DNA of 64,000 bases, from assembly GCA_035546535.1 (NCBI GenBank), contig DASZWQ010000138.1, positions 1-64,000 on the forward strand, in the 5' to 3' direction. Positions 17,109-26,112 of the stretch are shown here, piece after piece. The position numbers and the translations under genes are program-made. The DNA comes from Pirellulales bacterium (GTDB taxonomy: Bacteria > Planctomycetota > Planctomycetia > Pirellulales > JACPPG01). Within the stretch, counting starts at the first letter, position 1. Every line of letters starts with the position of its first letter. The notes below the pieces were generated by a model. The model was not told the origin of the DNA, ran no database searches, and was given only the letters and a program-made list of their open reading frames with translations.

Positions 17109-17462
17109 GTGAGAGTAAACAGGCTGGCGCTGGGTCATCCCTGGAAACTCGCCGGCCACATGCTCGTGCACGCGTCGCTCTTGATCCCGCTAGGATTGGC
17201 GACGTTGGGCGCGGGAATGGCCATCTATCACTGGGTCGAAGGCCTTGCCTGGTCCGACGCGTTTCTCAATGCGGCCATGCTCCTGGGCGGCATGGGGCCC
17301 GTCGACCCCTTACACACCCAGGCGGGCAAGTGGCTGGCCGGCCTGTACGCGATTTTTGCGGGCGTGGTGTTTCTCGTGTTGGCTGGTGTGATGCTCGCGC
17401 CCGTCTTGCATCACGTGCTGGCGCGCTTTCATCTTGACGAGACCGACGATTCTCCGAAGTGA
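17109..17462 (+). CDS. Two-helix membrane protein with potassium-channel-like layout
   Basis: A 117-residue membrane protein. A GTG start at 17109 is preceded by AAGGAGG seven bases away, much better than the ATG at 17079. TM1 spans about 20-40, a re-entrant-looking loop about 48-64 and TM2 about 72-98. The loop, SDAFLNAAMLLGGMGPVD, aligns with the pore helix plus TVGYGD filter of K+ channels. Here the filter would read GMGPVD, so canonical K+ selectivity is not expected. It may be an ion-channel relative or a structural protein. Its end overlaps the histidine-kinase gene by 34 bases tail to tail. Confidence 0.65.
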   Translation: MRVNRLALGHPWKLAGHMLVHASLLIPLGLATLGAGMAIYHWVEGLAWSDAFLNAAMLLGGMGPVDPLHTQAGKWLAGLYAIFAGVVFLVLAGVMLAPVLHHVLARFHLDETDDSPK

Positions 17463-18838
17463 CCGGGGAGTTCGACGATCATTTCCGTGCCACCCCCTGC
17501 GGCTTCGGCAACGCGAATCGTGCCGCCGTGGCCGGTGACAATGCCATAAGCGAGGCTCAGCCCGAGGCCAGTACCGCCCTGCTCATGGCGCGTGGTGTAG
17601 AAGGGATCGAAGATGCGGCCGCGCTGTTCGAGCGGTATGCCGCGACCGTTGTCTTTTACAGTAACGCGCACGCCGGCACCGACGTGTTCGCTGCGAATGC
17701 GCACGTGGGGCGAATCTTCGGCGGCCTCCACACCGTTGCAGATCAAGTTCACGAACACCTGTTCCAGTTCGACGGGATTAAGCTTCACTTTCGGCAAGGA
17801 CGGCGCCAACTCGACCTCGACGACGCCGCCACGACGGGCCACGTAGGTCTGCGTCAGCTCGATCGCGTGCTGCACGACCGAATTGATATCGTCGGGCCAC
17901 CGCGCGGCCGCGTCCTGGCGGGCGAATCGCAGGATGTTCTTGACGATGCGGCCGCAGCGCTTCGTATTGTCGACAATATCTCGCAGCAAAGACCTCAGGG
18001 CGTCATTCCGGCTGTCCGGATCGGCCATCCGCAGCGCTTGTTCGGCCGATAACAGTATCATGCCGATGGGGTTGTTGATCTCGTGCGCGATGCCGGCCGC
18101 CAAGGTGCCCACCGAGGACAGTCGTTCGGCATGGCGCAGCTGTTCGCGCGAAGCATCGAGCTGACGCGTTCGGTCTTCGACAAGTCGTTCGAGATGGTCG
18201 CGGTGTTGCTCCAATTCGGCGGCAGCCGCCAGCCAGCGCGTTTGCAGTCGCTGCCGCGTAACCTGCACTGCGGCGCCGAGTGCCGTCGCCCACACGAGCG
18301 AGAAGCCGAAGTGCAACCATTCGTCGCCGGCGGGGTTCGTAAAAGCAATCGCCAACCACCCGGCCCAAGCGACGGCGACGATGACGGCGGACCAGGCAAG
18401 CGAGAGCGATATAAGGCCCGTCCCGGCGATCAGAATGGCCACGTTCATCGTGTCGCGCGGATTCTGCGCCACGTACAACTGCCCGAAACAGCGCACAAGC
18501 GCCAATGCGGCAATCACGAGCAGCATCGGATAAACCAGATGATCTGGCACACGATACCGGCCCACCAGCCAGCGCAGACCGAAGGCGATCGCGGCCGAAG
18601 CGGTTTCTAGCGCCAACAGCCAAGGCGCCCAGACGCCGAAGCCCAATGAAACCGAACACACAGCAAGAATGACGAAAACGATGCCCATGGCCGTCGTCAG
18701 CGGCCGCAAGCTGTCGCGGACCGACGCCGTCATCGCCGCCTGCAATTGCTCACGGCTCATCGAGGACGGTGGACGGAGAGCCATGAAGGCGCTTTCGGCG
18801 GAACGATTCTTGACACGAGGCGACGAGGCGCTCGCCAT
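17429..18838 (-). CDS. Membrane sensor histidine kinase
   Basis: A 469-residue kinase from ATG 18838; in-frame ATGs at 18973 and 18784 are alternatives and none has a good ribosome site. About six hydrophobic segments (roughly residues 40-190) form a membrane sensor, then a coiled coil. The HisKA H-box GIAHEINNPIG has its phospho-acceptor His near 252. N-box FVNLICNGVEA, G1 DNGRGIP, F-box FDPFYTT and G2 GTGLGLSLAYGIV are all intact. No response regulator adjoins it, so it is an orphan kinase. It is convergent with the channel-like gene. Confidence 0.92.
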   Translation of the reverse strand: MASASSPRVKNRSAESAFMALRPPSSMSREQLQAAMTASVRDSLRPLTTAMGIVFVILAVCSVSLGFGVWAPWLLALETASAAIAFGLRWLVGRYRVPDHLVYPMLLVIAALALVRCFGQLYVAQNPRDTMNVAILIAGTGLISLSLAWSAVIVAVAWAGWLAIAFTNPAGDEWLHFGFSLVWATALGAAVQVTRQRLQTRWLAAAAELEQHRDHLERLVEDRTRQLDASREQLRHAERLSSVGTLAAGIAHEINNPIGMILLSAEQALRMADPDSRNDALRSLLRDIVDNTKRCGRIVKNILRFARQDAAARWPDDINSVVQHAIELTQTYVARRGGVVEVELAPSLPKVKLNPVELEQVFVNLICNGVEAAEDSPHVRIRSEHVGAGVRVTVKDNGRGIPLEQRGRIFDPFYTTRHEQGGTGLGLSLAYGIVTGHGGTIRVAEAAGGGTEMIVELPGHFGESSVSSR

Positions 18839-19008
18839 CGCCGGGGGCAAAAACTCGGCAACGTGCTTGGCAGGAAGGGGGCCTACGGTTGCCGACGGTT
18901 TTTTGACCCTGCGAGTGGATGATACGCAGAGCCGCCTGAAAACATACCGAACAGGTGGATTTTCCACCAGCATGTTACATCAGCACTTACGACGGGCCGG
19001 TGGTACGG

Positions 19009-19485
19009 TCATCGCGAGCTCCGACGCGCGGCGCCTTCGGCCGCGGCCAACATCGCCGCCAGAGGCTCGGGATCGGCCAGGCGATGATCCCGGCCAATTT
19101 CCACGAGCGCTTCAGCCGGCAGGTTGCTGCGGGCGATCAGCTCTTCGCTGTCGGCGAAAGGGATCACTTCGTCGGCGCGGCTGTGCAGAATCACCGTGCC
19201 AGGCTTTACGCTTCGTGCATCGCCCCAGCGCTTCCAGGCCGGGCACAATAGCACGAGCGGCACCGTGGCCGCACGCACGTTCATGGCCACGGCACCGCCG
19301 CGGCTCGACCCGACGATCACTTGCGGACGTTCTCGGTCGCACGCATCTTGCGCGATGCGCACCGCCTCGGCGAAATCCTCATCGGGTAGCACCGGGTTGA
19401 TGATTTCGTGCCCGTGCTCCGCCAGGTACGAGGGCTTTAGCCCACCCGGCCTCGACTGCCAGCCATGAAGGAACAGGATTTTCAT
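19009..19485 (-). CDS. Small cytosolic alpha/beta-hydrolase
   Basis: A 158-residue hydrolase, probably cytosolic as no signal is present. FLHGW opens the fold. The nucleophile elbow GSSRG puts Ser at 61, Asp105 lies in HSRADEVIPF and His134 in GRDHRLAD, giving a full triad. The size and RADEVIPF pattern resemble YqiA/RBBP9-type small esterases. The substrate is unknown. Confidence 0.82.
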   Translation of the reverse strand: MKILFLHGWQSRPGGLKPSYLAEHGHEIINPVLPDEDFAEAVRIAQDACDRERPQVIVGSSRGGAVAMNVRAATVPLVLLCPAWKRWGDARSVKPGTVILHSRADEVIPFADSEELIARSNLPAEALVEIGRDHRLADPEPLAAMLAAAEGAARRSSR

Positions 19486-19499
19486 CGAAGCCGAGGTTT

Positions 19500-21101
19500 T
19501 TATCGCGTGAATGTCAGGCCCGGATCGTTCGGAGCCCCGCCGGCGAGCTTGAATTTTAGCTTGTCGCCTGGCGCCATGGCGACCTGGCCCACCAACGTGT
19601 TCTGGTCGCTGGCGGCGAGGATGAGGAAGTTGTTGGCCAGGGTGTAAGTGCCCTGCAGGGTCTGATCCTTGCCGTCCTGGTTGAACTTCCAGGTGAATTT
19701 GCTGTCCTTGGTCAGGTGCAGCTCAAAAGCCGAGCCATCATCGCGCGACGACTTCCAATCGCCGATGACCTGGCTCGCATCAACCGGCGCGGCCGGCGGC
19801 GCGCTGGTCGCCGGCGTGGCCAACGACGGACCGGGCGTGTCGTCTCCCGGAGTCTTTTTCAAACCCTTCAGCAATTGGGCGGCGAGTTGATCCTTGGGTT
19901 GCAATTCGATCACGGCTTCCAACTCGGTCGCGGCCTCGGCGTCGTGCCCTTCGAGCAGATAATGGTACGCCAGCAGGAAGCGGGCATGCGGCGCTTGCGG
20001 GTTGTCATTGCAATAGCCCTCCAGCGCGCGCAGCTGTTGTGTGTAGGCGTCGGCGTTGGGATAAAGCCCACTGACGGTGGTCCAATCCCAGCCTGGGCCG
20101 ATCGACAGCACCGCGTAGACGGCGGCCGCGGCTTGTTGATAGTCCTTCGTGGCAAAGAGGCACAGAGCGCGGAACTCGTGCATCAGCGTGTCGTTGGGCA
20201 CAAGCGCCACGGCGCGATTCGTTTCGGCGAGCGCCAACTGATAGTCGCCACGCGCGAACAGCGTGCGCGCCTTGTCGAACGAGGCCATGGCTTGTGTCTG
20301 CGCACTGGTCAAGGCGGGCACGGGCGCCGCGCTCGCCGGCGCTGTGCTGCCGGGCGGCCGCGCAGCGGGGGGCGCCGAGACGCCATCCGGCAAGGCCGGC
20401 GTCGGTGGATTGTCAGGATCGCCTTGAGCCGGATACGCGGCACCCGGCGCACCGTATGGCGCCCCTTGCACGGGATACGCACTGGCCGGAGGAGCGACGA
20501 CGAGCGGCTGACCGTAGTTGATGTACGTGACGCTGTTGACCGGCGGGACCCAGTACGGATTGTAGTAGGGGTAATAACCCCAACCCCATGGCGAGCCGAA
20601 GCTCAGGCCGAGGGCCAGCCCACCGCCCAGTCCCAAGCCGAAACCCAGTCCCCAACCCCAACCCCATCCGCCACCCCAATACCAACCGGCGGGACGAAAA
20701 CCCCACGGGTGCGCCCAATGACCGCCCCAGTCGCCGTGGTACCAACCGCCGTGATAGGCCGGGCGATGCCCGTACGCAAAGTTATGCGGCGCGCCATGCG
20801 GTCCGCCGTGTCCGGCGCTCACGGCGTGATAGCCGGGCGCGCTCGGGCCTCGACCGCCTCCGCTCGAAAATCCGCCGTTGCCACCGCTGCGGCCGCCGCC
20901 ACCTCCACTGCCCGAAAAACCACCGCCTCCGGGTGCGCCGCCTCGTCCGCCCGAGAATCCACCGCCGCTCATGCCGCGGCCACCACCACCCCATCCTCCG
21001 CCGCCGCGACCACCGCCGCCACCGTGACCATGTTGGGCAAGTGCCGCGTGCGGGGCGAAAAGAATCGTCGCGATCACGACATGAGCGATAACGGTTTTCA
21101 T
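19500..21101 (-). CDS. Exported Gly-rich protein with TPR-like and lipocalin-like regions
   Basis: A 533-residue protein. ATG at 21101, seven bases after AAGGAAGG, opens a signal peptide ending near AALAQ. Residues ~25-200 are extremely rich in Gly, with Trp/Tyr/His (repeats of GGGG, YWGGGWGWGWG, GLGLGGG). A Pro/Ala linker follows to ~280. Tetratricopeptide-like helices then run over ~285-420 (FDKARTLFARGDYQLALAE). The C-terminus (~440-533) is a beta domain starting VIGDWKSSRDDG, like lipocalin-type stress proteins. It probably works in the cell envelope; function unknown. Confidence 0.75.
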   Translation of the reverse strand: MKTVIAHVVIATILFAPHAALAQHGHGGGGGRGGGGWGGGGRGMSGGGFSGGRGGAPGGGGFSGSGGGGGRSGGNGGFSSGGGRGPSAPGYHAVSAGHGGPHGAPHNFAYGHRPAYHGGWYHGDWGGHWAHPWGFRPAGWYWGGGWGWGWGLGFGLGLGGGLALGLSFGSPWGWGYYPYYNPYWVPPVNSVTYINYGQPLVVAPPASAYPVQGAPYGAPGAAYPAQGDPDNPPTPALPDGVSAPPAARPPGSTAPASAAPVPALTSAQTQAMASFDKARTLFARGDYQLALAETNRAVALVPNDTLMHEFRALCLFATKDYQQAAAAVYAVLSIGPGWDWTTVSGLYPNADAYTQQLRALEGYCNDNPQAPHARFLLAYHYLLEGHDAEAATELEAVIELQPKDQLAAQLLKGLKKTPGDDTPGPSLATPATSAPPAAPVDASQVIGDWKSSRDDGSAFELHLTKDSKFTWKFNQDGKDQTLQGTYTLANNFLILAASDQNTLVGQVAMAPGDKLKFKLAGGAPNDPGLTFTR

Positions 21102-21174
21102 AAGAGGCCTTCCTTGGCGGCACGGAGGGAAATCGTAGGTGGCTCGATCGAACATGTTGAATAGAGCGACTGAA

Positions 21175-21212
21175 GCATGCTTATCCGCCTGCGGCGGAAA
21201 AACATGGCACAC
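21175..21212. repeat. 38-bp dispersed hairpin repeat, copy 1
   Basis: Begins GCATGCTTAT and ends ACATGGCACAC. The core CCGCC-TGC-GGCGG (21185-21197) can fold as a stem-loop, and the outer GCATG/CATGGC ends are also near-complementary. Copies 2 and 3 (21373-21410 and 43659-43696) have the same length and orientation. Confidence 0.75.
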
Positions 21213-21372
21213 CTCTATTCATTTCAGCGTTGCTAGTTCGATCGTGGCTATCGCGGTGCAGAAAAATCGGCAGGCAGCGGGGCGGATTGTAGCCGAGCTT
21301 GCGCGGGCGGGTCTACGCGACTCTCGCGCCAGCACTGCTGGCACGCAGCGCTCGGTTAAGCAGAGCCTTGGA

Positions 21373-21410
21373 GCATGCTCATCCGCCGCCGGCGGAAAAG
21401 CATGGCACAC
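21373..21410. repeat. 38-bp dispersed hairpin repeat, copy 2
   Basis: The same 38-bp element as at 21175, with four or so substitutions. The stem core is CCGCC-GCC-GGCGG. It sits about 160 bases from copy 1 in the same gap and orientation. Confidence 0.75.
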
Positions 21411-21449
21411 ACGTTCCTTGTTTCAGACGAACGTCCCGCTCTCTTTCGC

Positions 21450-22496
21450 TTAGAAACTGAGGCCCGTTTTCAGGCCCACGGTCAAGAGTACCGACGACGG
21501 TTGCACCAGGTCGCGCTCTTCGCCCGATTGACGCCATGTGAAGACTTCGGCGTAGCCGGCCAGAAACAGCCAATCGCCGCGCAGGCCCAACTCAAGCTGC
21601 GCCGTCACGCCGGGCCCGGGAAACAGCGTCGCCTCGTGCAGTGTCAGATGCTCGTAGGTGACGGCAACCAGACCCACGCGACCGCGGCCGTAGAACTCGA
21701 CATCGGCCGATTCATTATGTCGCGACTCGATGCCTAGATAGGGGTAAGTGGTCCACCACGTTTCCTGGTACCCCTGGATAAAGTTGCCGAAGTCGTCGGT
21801 GAAGTCGGGCAGATTGCGCACCCACGCCCGCGTGCCAATGCCGATGAAAAAGTTGATCGGCGGTGGCCAGTCAGGCTGAAACAGATAATCGTATTCGGCG
21901 CGCACGCCCAGGATGTCGGTTTGCGAGGCGATCGGCTCGGTCGTGCCGTCGTTGAACTGCAGCGACGAAGTGTAATGGACCTGGCTGCCGAATAACTCGG
22001 CCCGAAAGCGCTCGGCCCCCACGCGTCGCTGGTAGCCCAAGGTGAAGAGCGGGCCGTTCTCGGTGACGAAATTGGCGCCGCCGATCGTCTCGCTCCAGTG
22101 ATACCAATCGACGCGCGTGTACCAGGTCGATTCCACCGTGCGCGGCGCAAGAACGAAGCTGGGTGCGATCACATTCGCCGTCGGCGGCGGTAGCGCAGGT
22201 GTCGCGGGCGGCGGCTGCCAACTGTTGGCCGTGTAGACGGCCTCGGCCGGCGTGACTGGTTGCCGCGGCAGTTTGGCAGCCGAAGGCTGCGGCGGCCATG
22301 CGGCGATATCCGCCGAGGGGGGTGGTGGCGAGAGGACTGGCCCGGCCAGCACAGAATCGCGCAATGACGATGTTGGTGCCGGTACTTGTGCAGGCGGTGG
22401 GGGGGGCGACGATGCCGTCGTACCATCGTCGGCGCGCACAATCGCACGTGCATAAAAGAAAGCCACAATCGCGATGGCGAGGCGGAGGCGATGCAT
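21450..22496 (-). CDS. Outer-membrane beta-barrel-like protein
   Basis: A 348-residue protein from ATG 22496, starting with a signal peptide that ends near ARAIVRADDG. A Pro-rich linker (about 25-125) precedes a region of alternating aromatic strands such as YTRVDWYHWSETIGG, FRAELFGSQVHYTSS, GVRAEYDYLFQP and GDWLFLAGYAEVFTWR. The final strand ends LKTGLSF, with the terminal Phe typical of outer-membrane barrels. It is probably an outer-membrane porin-like or structural protein. An in-frame upstream extension to 22595 is Arg-rich and unlikely to be translated. Confidence 0.72.
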   Translation of the reverse strand: MHRLRLAIAIVAFFYARAIVRADDGTTASSPPPPPAQVPAPTSSLRDSVLAGPVLSPPPPSADIAAWPPQPSAAKLPRQPVTPAEAVYTANSWQPPPATPALPPPTANVIAPSFVLAPRTVESTWYTRVDWYHWSETIGGANFVTENGPLFTLGYQRRVGAERFRAELFGSQVHYTSSLQFNDGTTEPIASQTDILGVRAEYDYLFQPDWPPPINFFIGIGTRAWVRNLPDFTDDFGNFIQGYQETWWTTYPYLGIESRHNESADVEFYGRGRVGLVAVTYEHLTLHEATLFPGPGVTAQLELGLRGDWLFLAGYAEVFTWRQSGEERDLVQPSSVLLTVGLKTGLSF

Positions 22497-22772
22497 GGCG
22501 AAATCGGCTGAGAGGTCCGCCTCCGCGCGAACAAGGCGGCGGCGTCGTTTCTGGCGCGAAAAACTACCGGCATAGCGCAACGGCCGCAACGTCAATCACC
22601 GCAGCGTGGAAGTTCGCGCAACTTAGGCAGCACGCCACGCTCGGGACGCGACAAGATGCTGGCGTCCGAATGACGATTCTGCAAGGTGCCGGGCCACCGC
22701 AATCAGCGAATCAACAGTGCCGCCGAGGCGGCCACGCAGCAAACGAATCGGCGCTCCACGCCCGCCGGTTAG

Positions 22773-23696
22773 TTACTTACCGTTCGAGGCGGGGGCGGCC
22801 AACAGCTTGTCGAAGAGAAAATCGTTGGCACTGGCGTACTTCTCCGACTTCGAAACGCCGTCGATCAGCAAATGGCACTCTTGCCCGGCGGCGTCGGCCT
22901 TTTCCTTCATCTTTATGCCATAGACCGGGTGATGGATGCCGTGGCCGGCGTCTTGCGAGGGAAGCGTCATGTTGTTGCCGTATGTCATCAACAGCGGCGG
23001 GTCGCGGCCGTCTAAGTGATTGATCGGCGAAAACTCGTGGTACGTCTCTTTATGTTTTTCGTAGTTCGCTAGCGCCGCGGCCATGTCGGGCTCGCCGACG
23101 GCCATCCAGATCATGCGGTGCTTGAGGACGTTCGGCCCGAGCCAGGCTTCGATGACGGGGGGATCGATCGACGTCTGGCCGGCGTTGACGGCCGCGGCCG
23201 CGACGCGCGTCGATTCGCGTTCGACCGGATCGGCCGATTGCGGTTTGGCCAGGTCGTCGTGCAGCAAGATCCACATCGACGTGCAGGCACCGGCGCTCGT
23301 GCCATTCAAAGCGATGCGCGGCTTGTCGATATTCCACTCCTTCGCTTGCGAGCGCAGGAATTGAATGGCCCGGGCCGCGTCGTGTACGGGGGCGGGCAGG
23401 GCATCGGTATCCGTCCGCCGATAGTTGATCGATGCGTAGGAAATTCCGCGGTCGAGAAACGTGCGCACCGCCGCCGCGGAAACTTTCTTGTCACCGGCAA
23501 CCCAGCCGCCGCCGTGAATATGCACAAGCAACGGGCGCGTGCCCGTCCCCTCGGCAGCCCAGAAGTCGAGGACATTCCGCGCGTGGGGGCCATACGAGAC
23601 ATTGGCGTGCGTGGGCTGTAGCGGCTGCGCCTCGTCGTCGGCGCGCGCCGGGCAGGCGAGCATCAGCACGGCAGCGACCGAGAGCAGTTTTCGCAT
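22773..23696 (-). CDS. Exported alpha/beta-hydrolase (esterase-like)
   Basis: A 307-residue protein. The signal peptide ends near CPARADD. HGGGW is at 61-65 and GTSAG has nucleophile Ser134; the oxyanion and elbow pattern matches the esterase at 16166-17071. The acid and His are less obvious, with DAGHGIHHPVYG near 255 supplying candidate histidines. The family hydrolyses short acyl or carbohydrate esters. It is a single gene with its own upstream gap, divergent from the beta-lactamase-like gene. Confidence 0.85.
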   Translation of the reverse strand: MRKLLSVAAVLMLACPARADDEAQPLQPTHANVSYGPHARNVLDFWAAEGTGTRPLLVHIHGGGWVAGDKKVSAAAVRTFLDRGISYASINYRRTDTDALPAPVHDAARAIQFLRSQAKEWNIDKPRIALNGTSAGACTSMWILLHDDLAKPQSADPVERESTRVAAAAVNAGQTSIDPPVIEAWLGPNVLKHRMIWMAVGEPDMAAALANYEKHKETYHEFSPINHLDGRDPPLLMTYGNNMTLPSQDAGHGIHHPVYGIKMKEKADAAGQECHLLIDGVSKSEKYASANDFLFDKLLAAPASNGK

Positions 23697-23863
23697 GGAA
23701 GTTACCTGAGAGGCGTGAAGCAGACGGGCCTGCGCGGGATGGCGGTCGGATTCTAGCAGCGCTCGTTTCCAGCGGCAAACTTGCCAGCCCTTGAATCATG
23801 GAACGGTATAATCCCGGGTCCGTATGTCTGGCGCCGGCACGCAAACCAATCATCGTGTTCGCA

Positions 23864-25036
23864 ATGAGAAGATCCAGCAGGTTCCTGGCATCGCTACTTG
23901 TCGAGGTGGGTGTTCTGTGCGGCTTCGCGCACGAGTCGCGGGCACAAGCCCCGGCCGACGCACCTCAACAGGCTCAGCGCAGACTGGCCGCGCCCAATGT
24001 CGCGGACGACGCATCGATTCCGCAAACCGTGAACGCGGTCATCCGTCCATGGATGGCCAAGTACGAAGCGCCGGGGGTGATGGTCATCGTGCGTCGCGAG
24101 GGGAAGACGCGATTCTTTCCACTGGGCTTTGCCGATCTCGCACGGCGCAAGCCGGTGACGCCCGAGACGATTTTCGAACTGGCCTCGATCACGAAGGTCT
24201 TCGCCACGACGTCATTGGCGATGGAAGTCGAGGCGGGCCGCATGCGGCTTACCGATTCGGTGGCCGATTACATTCCTTATTTGCGCGAGCACGGTGCGGA
24301 TATTCGCAACGTCACGCTCCAGCAGTTGGCGACCCATACGTCGAGCCTGCCGCGCACGCCCGGCGTCAAGGCACCACCGCAGGGTTGGAACCGACAGCAC
24401 GTCGTCCAATGGCTGGCGACGTGGCGCGCCCCCTATCCGCCGGGAACGAAGAGTTTGTATTCGAACGTGGCTGTCGGCGTATTGGGGTTTGCCATTGCTG
24501 ATCGCGAAGAGCGGCCGCTCTTTCAGGTTTGGCGCGAGCAATTCCTGGAACCGCTGGGAATGCACAACACGTTCTTCGAAATCCCGCCGCAAGCACGACC
24601 ACTGGTTGCGCAGGGATATAGCCCGCAGGGGAAGCCCGTGCCGCACGATCCGCCAGGTGGCTGGCCGGCGGGCGGGCGATTGAGCTCGTCGGGGCACGAC
24701 ATGGCCCAGTTCCTCGTCGCCAACATGAACGAAATGCCGAACCGTCCCGCGATCACGCGCGCCATGCAGTTCGCGCAGCAACCCTTTTTCGAAGTTTCGC
24801 CGAAGATGACGCAAGGGCTTGCCTGGCAGCGCGCGCGTGTACAAGACGAACTAGTGATCGACAAGAATGGCGGTCTCGACGGCACCTCGACCTACATCGG
24901 CATGCTACCGGAGCATCATACGGGCGTCGTGGTGATGGCGAATCGTGGCAAATGCCAGGCCACGGCCGTAGGGCGAAAACTCCTCATGGCCTTCATCGCT
25001 CGCGAGCATGACGAGGATACTCCCGACGAGGAATAA
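23864..25036 (+). CDS. Exported serine hydrolase of the class C beta-lactamase family
   Basis: A 390-residue protein. From ATG 23864 it has a signal peptide ending near HESRAQA. The SxxK tetrad SITK places Ser108 and Lys111, YSN is at 199-201 and an HTG triad stands in for KTG near the end (EHHTGVVV). This is the beta-lactamase/transpeptidase-like fold shared by AmpC, esterase EstB and D-aminopeptidases. Environmental bacteria carry many such proteins, most not antibiotic resistance enzymes. It probably acts on peptidoglycan-type peptides or esters in the periplasm. Confidence 0.88.
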   Translation: MRRSSRFLASLLVEVGVLCGFAHESRAQAPADAPQQAQRRLAAPNVADDASIPQTVNAVIRPWMAKYEAPGVMVIVRREGKTRFFPLGFADLARRKPVTPETIFELASITKVFATTSLAMEVEAGRMRLTDSVADYIPYLREHGADIRNVTLQQLATHTSSLPRTPGVKAPPQGWNRQHVVQWLATWRAPYPPGTKSLYSNVAVGVLGFAIADREERPLFQVWREQFLEPLGMHNTFFEIPPQARPLVAQGYSPQGKPVPHDPPGGWPAGGRLSSSGHDMAQFLVANMNEMPNRPAITRAMQFAQQPFFEVSPKMTQGLAWQRARVQDELVIDKNGGLDGTSTYIGMLPEHHTGVVVMANRGKCQATAVGRKLLMAFIAREHDEDTPDEE

Positions 25037-25276
25037 TCCTCGCCGTCTTCAATTTGCCGAGCGATCGTGCGTTTGCTGTCACGGTCCATATGCCGCTTGG
25101 CATATTCGTGGGGCGTCGATCGGACAGGTAAACTCTTGGTGAGGGGAAAGCCGGATCCACGGCGATCATCGGGGGCGCCTGGGCGAGCGACACGGCTCGG
25201 GTGTTGCGCGAGCGTTTGGAACCGCCGCGCTTTCGCCGGTTGGCAGGGAACGCTTTTTTTGGGGGGAGGCAGGGCA

Positions 25277-25603
25277 ATGATGGTTCGCGGGCGGTTTGTC
25301 GTTTTATTGTTAGCGTCGCTCGTGGGAGTTGTGCTGTATCGGCACACGCTCTGGGAGATCACGAGCGGTTGCGGACTGGTGTTTGGCGGCGTCTCGAGTG
25401 CCCGAGCCACGACCGATTCGATGGTCGCCGATCAATTGCGCCAATTGGAAGACAGCGCCATGCTGGCTCGCGCGCTGGTCTATCTCGACGCCCATCCGGT
25501 GAAGCCGGACATGGTCGACCCGCAGCGCGCGGACGAGCACCGCCAGTGGCTCGCCGATCTGGAGCGCCAATTAGCGCAGTGGCGTTCCGCGCACGCGCGG
25601 TAA
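25277..25603 (+). CDS. Small membrane-anchored protein
   Basis: A 108-residue protein starting at the first of two adjacent ATGs after GGGGGGAGG. Residues 3-30 are a single hydrophobic anchor or signal (VVLLLASLVGVVLY). The rest is soluble and helical (QLRQLEDSAMLARALVYLDAH). I recognise no family. An in-frame extension to 25067 exists but lacks a ribosome site. Confidence 0.55.
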   Translation: MMVRGRFVVLLLASLVGVVLYRHTLWEITSGCGLVFGGVSSARATTDSMVADQLRQLEDSAMLARALVYLDAHPVKPDMVDPQRADEHRQWLADLERQLAQWRSAHAR

Positions 25604-25715
25604 AGTTTCGGGATTCCCTTGCCCAAGCGGAACGCGACGGCGACGTGCGTTACCATTGACCGCCGAGTGCGCGCGCGTTTGACATCGCGTGCGCGCAAAA
25701 AGGTGACGCACGCGC

Positions 25716-25752
25716 AAAAAGAGGGCCGCCGAGTGCGTGGTTCTCGGCGGCC
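25716..25752 (-). terminator. Rho-independent terminator, minus strand
   Basis: GGCCGCCGAG (25724-25733) and CTCGGCGGCC (25743-25752) form a perfect 10-bp GC-rich stem with a 9-base loop. Read on the minus strand the stem is followed by CTCTTTTTG. It lies about 360 bases beyond the stop of the PilZ-like gene, the nearest minus-strand gene, and would stop its read-through. Confidence 0.6.
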
Positions 25753-25807
25753 GAAGGGCGTCGGGCCGATCGCGGGGCGGCGACCAAGGCGCGACGCTCG
25801 ACACAGT

Positions 25808-25835
25808 TTGATTAGAAATGGTTGATTAGAAACGG
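25808..25835. repeat. 14-bp tandem repeat
   Basis: TTGATTAGAAATGG (25808-25821) is followed immediately by TTGATTAGAAACGG (25822-25835). A third, poorer copy (CCTGATTCAGAACC) starts at 25836. It is AT-rich in a GC-rich neighbourhood and may be a protein-binding array or slippage product. Confidence 0.6.
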
Positions 25836-26112
25836 CCTGATTCAGAACCTGTCAGATCCTGGAAGCCGCCCGCACGTTGGCATTCGACCGGCGAACAACC
25901 TGTCGGCGGCAATGCAAGCGGCTACGTGCAACTCTATCGAGAATCGACCGTGCGCGGCAATATGCCAATCGGCGGTCCGCTTCTTGCACTTTCGCAAGTG
26001 ACGAGCACTACGCCGTGCGGCAGTGCGAACGTGCGCAGTTTGTGTCGCGCGACAATTTGTCGCACGCGACGAATCGGCACGAACTCCGAGACGGCGCGAA
26101 AAGCCGAATCGA

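Larger units (their letters stand above)
21102..21449. other. Intergenic region with two 38-bp repeat copies
   Basis: About 350 bases between the Gly-rich gene and the barrel-like gene, both on the minus strand. The only structure I see is two copies of a hairpin-bearing 38-bp element, listed separately. No coding frame is convincing. Confidence 0.5.
25604..26112. other. Gene-free 0.5-kb stretch with terminator and tandem repeat
   Basis: No credible gene. It holds a strong hairpin with a T-run on the minus strand (25716-25752) and a 14-bp tandem repeat (25808-25835). A GTCGCGCGAC palindrome lies near 26046, followed by a similar GTCGCACGCGAC. Confidence 0.5.

Noticed and set aside
19716-21164. 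482-codon plus-strand frame opposite the Gly-rich gene
   Set aside because: Arg/Ala/Thr-rich antisense of a low-complexity gene; no domain or start context.
21201-21410. TGGCAC in the 38-bp elements as sigma54 -24 boxes
   Set aside because: No GC dinucleotide at the required -12 spacing (TTGC) in any of the three copies; the matching ends are part of the repeat itself.
23864-25036. Calling the serine hydrolase an antibiotic-resistance beta-lactamase
   Set aside because: The SITK, YSN and HTG motifs show only the fold; this group includes esterases and peptidases and the KTG motif is altered.
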